NCBI GenBank assembly: GCA_965220985.1
Contig: OZ244854.1
Coordinates: forward strand, 186,001 to 250,000
Length of the DNA stretch: 64,000 nt
From: JAPPHA01 sp965220985
Lineage (GTDB): Bacteria; Pseudomonadota; Alphaproteobacteria; Rhodobacterales; Rhodobacteraceae
Direction of reading: 5' to 3'
In this document: positions 1-9,000 of the stretch, one piece after another
Numbering within the stretch: the first letter of the stretch is position 1
How the letters are laid out: every line of letters begins with the position of its first letter
Position numbers and translations under genes: made by a program
The notes under the pieces: generated by a model
What the model was told of the DNA's origin: nothing
The model's input: the letters and a program-made list of their open reading frames with translations, nothing else
Databases searched by the model: none

Positions 1-3000
1 CGATCAGGTGCAGGTCCGTGTCATTGTCCGTTTTCATCCGAACATACGGCCAAGCCGAAGCGAGCGTCGTGTTGATCACTCCCTCGTCGTCCTCAAGCCG
101 GTACTCGACCTCGGCCTTCGATTGCGAAAAGGCCAGTCCCGCCAGCCATTTGCCGTTCTTCTGAACGTCGCTTCCGAACCAGACCGTGCGGTTGTCGCCA
201 TCGCGTGACCCGCTTTGCTCCCAGCCCTTGAACTGACTGGTGTCACCACGGGCCCAGAGGGACCAGTTCAACGCCGAACCGTACGAGTCGCCGCCGAGCG
301 AAAACGAGAACGCGCTGTCACGCAGACTGGCGTCGCTGCCCGTCTCTTGCGAAAACCCAAGGCTCTCTGAGTCGAGCCAGTCATCGGCCATGCTGATCCC
401 GCGCCAGTCGATATCGGTGAACTCGGGCATCGCACTTGGGCTCGCGTACGCACCGACGATCTGCTGACCGGCAAGAGTCACCGTGGTGTCGTCCGATTCA
501 GATTGCAGTCGTCGAGAGATCATGTCCGTCGCATCGGCCAAGGTCGCTCGTGCCACCCCGGCGAGCACCGACTTCGTGATCTGCCCATGCGCCACGGCAC
601 GCGCTGTCGGTTGAGGCGTGGCGTTCGCAGCTGCATGATCTCCCGCACCGGCGGCACTCGCCGCTCTGACCTCGAACGTGTACTGAAGTCCGTTTTGCAA
701 CCCGTACACCGTGTGCTGCGTGGTGCCAGAAGCGCTGCCCGGAATGTCGGCCCATTGGCTGTCGTTCAGCGCCACCGAGGCCGCTCCGTAACGAAGCTGG
801 TATCGAGTGACACGAACATCGTTTGGATCGTTCCAGGAGAGCACGACTTCGCCATCGCCCGGAGTCGCCGTGAGGCCTTCCACCGTCTCAGGTCGAGGTT
901 GCCTCGGTGTTGCTTTCGCCTCGTTCGACTCGGCGCCATTCCCCGCAGCGCTCACCGCACGGATTCTGAAGGCATGTTCCGTGCCGTTGACCAGTCCGGT
1001 CACCGTGTGGCTGGTGGTGTCGGCCCCGCTTCCGGGAATGTCCGTCCAGCTACCGTAGCTGCTCGCACCTGCCCTTCGTTTCACTTGATACCCGGTGATG
1101 CTGCCGTCCGCTGGATCTGTCCAGGTGAGCGTGACTTCGGCATCGCCTTCGATTGCGACAAGACCCGATGGCTGGGCCGGTGACTGGTCGTCGTCCGTTC
1201 CGGCCAACGTCCCCGCAAAGAAGATCGTCGGCGAATCGTTGTCCTCGATTGTCAGGGTCTTTGACCCGGGCGCCGTCACGCCCTGGCCGTTCGATGCCGT
1301 TGCCGAGACCGTCACCGTCTTGTCGGGCGCACTGACAAAGTTGTCCACGCCCTCGATCGTCACCGAACCCGTGCTCGCCTTCGAACCCGCAGCGATCGTC
1401 AGCGTGCTGCCGCGCTGCACGAAGTCCCCCGGCACCGCAGGAAAGACGGGTGTCGTGGAAACCGTCACGGTCGTCACCGCGCTTGAGGGGCGGTCAAGCC
1501 TCGCACTCACCTCCGCGATGCCGCCGGCTTCCGAAATCGACTGGTCATCCAGAACGAGTGCGACCGTTGGCGCAGCGTCGTCATCCGTGATGGTCAGATT
1601 GACGGGCGACGGGCCCGACACGCCGACGCTGTTGTTCACCGAACCCGCAACCGTCACTGTCTTGTCGGGCGCGTCGACGTCGTTGTCGAGGCCCTCGATC
1701 CTCACCAGACCCCTGCTCGATTTCGAGCCGGCAGCGATCGTCAGCGTGCCGCCACGCAACCTGAAGTCCCCAGCGACCGCTGGCGAGACCGGCGACACCG
1801 AAACAGTCACGGTCGTCGCAACGCTCGACACGTTGTCAAGCCTAGCGCTCACCATCGCTAATCCGCCGTTTTCGCTGATCGAGGTCTTGTCGAGATGAAG
1901 CGACAAGGTTCGACGGTCGTCGTCCGCGATGGTCAGATCGATCTGCGACGGCCCGGACACGCCAACGCTGTTGCTGGCAGACCCCGAAACCGTCAATGTC
2001 CTGTCCAGGTCATCGAAGTCGTTGTCCACACCCGTGATTTTAACGGTGCCCGTGCTCGCCGTCGATCCTGCAGCGATCGTCAGCGTGCTGCCGCTCACCG
2101 AATAGTCCCCAGCGACTGCTGGAGAGACCGGTGACACGGAAACCGTGACCGTCGTCGCGGCGCTCGACACGCCGTCAAGGCTCGCAGTCACCGTCGCGAC
2201 ACCGCCATCCTCAGAAATCGAACTCGCGTCCAGCGACAGCGTAACCGTTCGACGATCGTCGTCCGCGATGGTCAGCGTCTTTGCAGCGGGCGCTGTCACG
2301 CCATGGCTGTTCGACGCTGTCGCGGAAACCGTGACCGTCTTGCCGGCCGCATCGACCTGATTGTCGATGCCCGTGATCGTCACGGTGCCCGTGCTCGTTG
2401 TCGAACCGGCGGCAATCGTGAGCGAGCTGCCGCTCAGCGTGAAATCGCCCGAAACGGCCGGAGAGACGGGGGTCACTGAAACGGCCACCACCGTCGCCTC
2501 ACTCGACGCATGGTCGAGCTGAGCTGTCACCGTTGCAACGCCGCCATCCTCGCTGATGGACGAAGTGTCCAGAACCAGTTCCGCCGTCGGCGCAGCCTCG
2601 TCATCGTCAAGGGTCAGACCGATAGCCGACGGACGCCCCACGCCGACGCTGTTGTTCGCCGTACCCAGTATGATCAACAGCTTGTCCGGGGCGTCGACAC
2701 CGTTGTCCACAGCCGTGATCGTCACGGTGCCCGAGCTCGTCGTCGAACCGGCAGCAATCGTCAGCGTCGAGCCGGACTGAACGAAATCTGCCCAAACCGC
2801 ACTGGAGTCCGGAACGACGTCCACCTGCACGGTCGTCACTCCGCTCGACGCCTGGTCAAGCTGCGCGCTCACCGTCGCAACGCCGCCGTTCTCGCTGATG
2901 GAGGACGCGTCCACAAATAGCTGGACGTTCGGCTCGGCTTCGTCGTCCTCGATTGTCAGATCGACAGGCGATGGACCCGACACGCCAACCCCGTTGCTGG

Positions 3001-6000
3001 CCGACCCCGAAACTGTCAGTGTCCTGTCCAGCTCGTCGAGGGCGTTGTCCACGCCCGTGATCGTCACGGTGCCCGTGCTCGCCGTCGAACCTGCAGCGAT
3101 CGTCAGCGTGCTGCCGCTCAGCACGAAGCCGCCAACGACCGTTGGAGCGTGGGGCGTCACTGAAACCGTGACCGTCGTCGCAACGCTCGACACGCCGTCA
3201 AGGCTCGCCGTCACCGTCGCGACACCGCCATTCTCCGAAATCGAACTTGCGTCCAGCGACAGCGTAACCGTTCGACGATCGTCGTCCGCGATGGTCAGCG
3301 TCTTTGCCGCGGGCGCTGTCACGCCATGGTCGTTCGACGCTGTCGCGGAAACCGTTACCGTCTTGTCGGCCGCATCGACTTGATTGTCGACGCCCGTGAC
3401 CGTCACGGTGCCCGTGCTCGTTGTCGAACCCGCAGCGATCGTCAGCGTGCCGCCACTCAGCGTGAAATCACCCGAAACGGCAGGAGCGACGGGTGTCGCC
3501 GACACCGTCACCACCGTCGCCTCGCTCGACGGATGGTCGAGCTGCGCTGTCACCGTTGCAACGCCGCCATCCTCGCTGATGGACGACGTGTCCAGAACCA
3601 GCTCCGCCGTTGGCGTAGCGTCTTCGTCCAAAATGGTCAGGCTGAGCGACAGCGGAACCAACACACCAACGTCGTTGTCCGCCAGACCCACGACCGTCAA
3701 CTGCTTGTCCGGGGCGTCGACATCGTTGTCCACGCCAGTGATCGTCACCAAACCCGTGCTCGTGGTCGAACCCGCAGCAATCGTCAGCGACCAGCCGCTC
3801 TGCACGAAATCCCCCAAAACCGCAGGAGAGTTCGGAACCGCAGCCACCTGCACGATCGTCACCGCACCCGACGCCCGATCAAGGCTCGCGCTCACGGTCG
3901 CAACGCCGCCGGCCTCGCTGATGGACGACGTGTCCAGGACGAGCTCGACCGTCGGCGCAGCGTCGTCATCGGCAATGGTCAGATCGACTGACAACGGATT
4001 CGACACGCCGACAATGTTGCTCGCAGCGCCCGAAACGGTCACCGTCTTGTCCAGCGTGTCGACGTCGTTGTCCACGCCTGTGATCGTCACGGTGCCCGTG
4101 CTCGTGGTCGAGCCCGCAGCGATCGTCAAAGTGCTGCCGGCAAGCGTGAAGTCGCCCGAAACCGCAGGAGAAACCGGCGTCGCAGACACTGTCACCGTCG
4201 TATCGGCGGTCGACGCCGCATCGAGGGTCGCCGTCACCGTCGCGACACCACCGTTTTCGGAAATCGAACTTGCGTCCAGCGACAGCGAAACCGTCCGACG
4301 GTCGTCGTCCATGATGGTCAGCGTCTTCGCGTCAGGAGCCGTCACGCCCTGGTCGTTCGTCGCCGTCGCCGAAACCGTCACCGTCCGGTCGGCCGCATCG
4401 ACCTGGTTGTCGACGCCCGTGATCGTCACGGTGCCGGCGCTCGTCGTCGAACCCGCGGCAATCGTCAAGGTGCTGCCGGCAAGCGTGAAATCTCCCGCAT
4501 CCGCAGGAGAGACGGGCGTCGCGGACACCGTCACCGTCGTTGCCTCGCTCGAAGCCCGGTCAAGAGTCGCGCTCACCGTTGCCACGCCACCGGCCTCGGA
4601 GATCGAACCGTTGTCCAGAACGAGTTCCACCGTCGGTGCAGCATCGTCATCTTCGATCGTCAGCGTCTTCGAGTCGGGAGCCGTCACCCCCTGATCGTTC
4701 GTCGCTGTTGCAGAAACCGTTACCGTCTTGCCCGGCGCATCGACATCGTTGTCCACGCCCGTGATTGTCACGGAACCCGTGCTCGTGGTCGAACCCGCAG
4801 CGATCGTCAAAGTGCTGCCGCTCAGCGTGAAGTCACCCGAATCTGCAGGAGAAACAGGCGTCACGGACACCGACACCGTCGTTGCCTCGCTCGACGCCCG
4901 GTCAAGCGTCGCGCTCAAGGTCGCAACGCCACCGGCCTCGCTGATGGTCGATTCGTCCAGAACAAGTTCGACTGTCGGCGCAGCATCGTCGTCCGTGATC
5001 GTCAGCGTCTTGATGTCAGGGCCAATCACCCCGAATTCGTGGCTCACTACACCCAAGACACTCACCGTCTTGTCCGGTGCATCGACGTCGTTGTCCACGC
5101 CCGTGATCGTCACGGTGCCCGTGCTCGTCGTCGAGCCGGCAGCGATTCTCAACACTTGGCCTGTTGCGATGAAGTCATCCGAAACCGCAGGAGAAACAGG
5201 CGTCACGAAAATTGCCATGATCGACCGAACGCTCGACGCCTGGTCAAGCGTTGCTGTCAACGTCGCGACCCCAGCGTTCTCTGAAATGGACGTCGTGTCC
5301 ATCAACAAGGTAACCGTTCGACGGTCGTCGTCCATGATGATCAGCTGTTTCCCGTCCGGCTCCGTCACGCCCTGCTCGTTCGACGCCGTCGCCCAAACCG
5401 TCACCGACTTGTGGTAATCATCGACCTGGTTGTCGACGCCCGTGATCGTCACGGTGCCCGTGCTCGTCGTCGCACCCGCAGCAATCGTCAAGGTGCTGCC
5501 GCCCAACGTGAAGTCGCCCGAGACGGTCCGAAAACCAGGCGTCACCGAAACCGACAAGGTCGTCACCGCGCTCGATGCGCGGTCAAGCGTGGCCGTCACC
5601 GTGGCAACGCCTCCCGCCTCCGAGATCGAGGATTCGTCCAGAACAAGCTCGACCATTGGCGTCGCATCGTCGTCAGCAATGGTCAGATCCACGGAAGACG
5701 GACCCGACACGCCGACATCATTGCTCGCGGAGCCCGAAACCGTCACCGTCCTGTCAGGCGCGTCGATATCGTTGTCCACGCCAGTAATGGTGACTATGCC
5801 CGTGCTCGTCGTCGACCCCGCCGCGATCGTCAGCGTGCTGCCGCTCAGCGTGAAGTCGCCCGCGACTGCCGGTGCGACAGGCGTCGCGGAAATCGTCACC
5901 GTCGTCTCAACGCTCGACGCCTCGTCCAGTGTCGCCGTAACCGTCGCAACGCCACCGTTTTCGCCAATCGAGGCGTGATCGAGGAACAGCGTCACGACCC

Positions 6001-9000
6001 GACGGTCGTCGTCCTCGATGGTCAGAGTCCTTGCGGCCGGAGCCACGACGCCCCGGTCGTTCGACGCCGTTGCCGAAACTGTCACCGTCCGGTCGGCGGC
6101 ATCGACCTGGTTGTCCACGCCCGTGATCGTCACGGTGCCCGTGCTCTCGGTCGAGAAAGCGGCAATCGTCAGCGTGCCGCCGCTCAGCGTGAAGTCCCCT
6201 GCAACCGCCGGAGCGACGGGCGCAGCCGAAACCGTCACCGTCGTCGCCTCATTGGACGCATGGTCAAGCGTTGCCGTCACGGTCGCAACACCACCGGCCT
6301 CGCTGATGGTGGACGTGTCGAGAACAAGCTCGACCGTCGGTGCCGCGTCGTCGTCCTCGATCGTCAAGTCGACCGACAACGGGCCGGAAATCCCGACATC
6401 GTTGCTCGCCACACCCGAAACGGTCACCGTCACGTCCGGCGAGTCGACATCATTGTCGACGCCGGTGATCGTCACCGTGCCCTCGCTCGCGGTCGAACCC
6501 GCTGCAATCGTCAGCGTGCTGCCGGCAACGAGGAAGTCCCCCGCAACATTCGGAGTCACGGCAATCGCGGAAACCGTCACCGTCGTCTCCGCGCCGGACG
6601 CGCGATCGAGTGTCGCACTCACCGTCGCGACACCACCAGCCTCGCCGATGGTCGATGCATCAAGAACAAGCTCCACCGTCGGCGCAGCCTCGTCGTCCGC
6701 AATCGTCAGATCGACAGATGACGGATCCAACACGCCGACATCGTTGCTCGCGGTCGCGGAAACCGTCACGGTCTTGTCCAGCGCGTCGACGTCGTTGTCC
6801 ACGCCGGTGATCGTCACGACACCCGAACTGGCCGTCGAACCGGCCGCGATCGTCAGAGTCGTCGTGGCGCTCAGCGCGTAGTCACCCGAAACCGCAGGAG
6901 AGACCGGCGACACCGACACCTCCACCGTCGTTTCCGCGCTCGACGCCAAGTCAAGAGTGGCGCTCACCGTCGCAACGCCAGCGTTTTCCGAAATCGAAGC
7001 CGTGTCCAGGACAAGCGTCACGACACGAGGAGCTTGCGGCGTCGCCACGACCTCGTCCGACTCGGCGCCTTCGCCGCTCGCGTTGACCGCTCGGATCCGG
7101 AACCCGTAGACCGTCTCGTTGGTCAGACCCGTCACCTCGTGGCTGAGCGTGTTCGCGTCGCTGCCAGCGATGTCGGCCCACGCCCCGTATGCGGCATCAC
7201 CTTCCTTTTGCTGAAGCTGGTACTTCGTGATGCTGGTGTTTCCAGGGTCCGCCCATGACAGCGTCACCTTGCCGTCCCCGGGCGCTGCAGAAAGAACGGG
7301 CTTCTCGGGTCGCGCCAAAGGCGTCGCGTCCACCGTCTCGGCCGCGCTCTGCCCCGATGCAGTCGCTGTTCGTACCTCGAAGCTGTATTCCACACCGTTG
7401 GAAAGACCGGTGATCAAATGAGATTCGGCATCTTGGGGAAGGTCGCTCCAGTCCGACCAGTCCGTTTCCGACTTGGCGCGATGACGAACCTGCACCGCAG
7501 TCGGCGACACGCCAGACGTCGGCAGCGTCCAGGACAGCGCCACCTGGCCGTGTCCCGGGGCTGCAATGAGATCGGTGACCGGATCCGGCACGACGATGCT
7601 CTCGACCGTGAAACTGTCGGTGGCGACGGCGCCACCAAGGTCGGTCGCGTACAGCGTGACGGTGCCGCTTCCTTCACTGACCGCGCTCAGCGTCAATGTG
7701 TCTCCGGAGCGTGTCATCGTGAACGGCGGGCTGTCCTGACCGCTGACGTTCGATACCGCAACGATGCTCAGCACGTCGTCGGCATTGGGATCGCCGAACA
7801 CGGGCGAACTCGCGCTCGAAAGCTCGACCGACCGCGTTGCACCAAATTCCACTCGCTGGTCGTCGACTCCGTTGGCAACAGTCGGTGGCGCGTTCACGCG
7901 CAGCCGAAACTCGATGCTGTCGCTGTCCGCATCGCTGCTGTCCGCATCGGAATCGTGGACGGTGATGGTATGCGTCGTCCATGACTGGAATGCCGTCGGC
8001 GTGCCCGACAGCGTCGGGGGCACGCCGGGGTCGAGGCCCAAGCCATCCGCACCGTCACCGTCGAAAACCAGACCGGCCGGCAATGCAGGCGTTACCGTGT
8101 ATTTCAGCTTTCCATCGCCGCCGGTGGCCGCCGGAAGCGTCGGCGGTGTGATCGCACCGTCCAGGGCATAATGCTGGTCCGCGATGTCGGCATCGGCACC
8201 GAACAGAGGATTGCCCGCGAGCGTGACCTGGAAACCTGCAACAAAACTGGTCTCCGGATGTCCTTCCCCCGCATATTTGATGTCGGTGAGTCTGATTCCA
8301 ACGAAGGTCTCGCCGGCGCGCGTACCGGGCGACACTTGCAACCGAATCTGACCGTATCTGTATAGCAAAGATGAAATGTAGGCCCTCTTGCCATCGCCAC
8401 CCGAATTGTAGGATTGGCCGGGATAATCCAGATCGACAGGGCCCACTTGCCAGTAGGTCCATACCGTCCACGGCAAGGGCCAGTCCGAGTAATCGCCGTC
8501 GTGATGACCGCGCATGGGCCTGCAGTCGTCTGCAAAAAATGCGATCGGAATCTCGATGGGACTGCTGTCGCGGGACATCGTGATGTCGCCGGGGTTGGCC
8601 GGCAAGGTCGCGGAGCAACCATCGGTCTTGAAGTTCATCCAGCCAGCAAACGCCTGAAGCGTCACCGACTTTTCGACCGAGGCGTCCTGTGGGACGGTGC
8701 CGACAACCGCCCTCACCCGAAACCGCCAGGACGAGCCGATGGCGAGGTCCGAAACGCTGTGGGTGCGCGTGGTGGCGCCGCTGTCAGGGATATCGTTCCA
8801 GTCGGTTCCGAACGCCTCGCTTCCTTCTGCCACTTGGTACTGCCACTTGGTGACGGCGGGGTTCGCGGCAGCGCTCCACCGCAAATTGACAACGTCAGGC
8901 ATGTCCTGCGAAGCCGTGGCAAAGAAACCGGTCGGTGTCTGCATCGCGGCGGGCGTCGCCTCGACCGAGTCCGAAACCGCACCGCTCACGCCCAGGCGCA

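Noticed and set aside
1095..6881. Long plus-strand open frames rich in Val/Thr/Ser/Pro, some over 430 codons
   Set aside because: They are antisense reflections of the repeated minus-strand giant gene; they repeat with the same ~340-bp period, break at irregular points and lack ribosome-binding sites.
1195..7030. A CRISPR array
   Set aside because: The repeats are ~340 bp, diverged and protein-coding; there are no short identical repeats with unique spacers.
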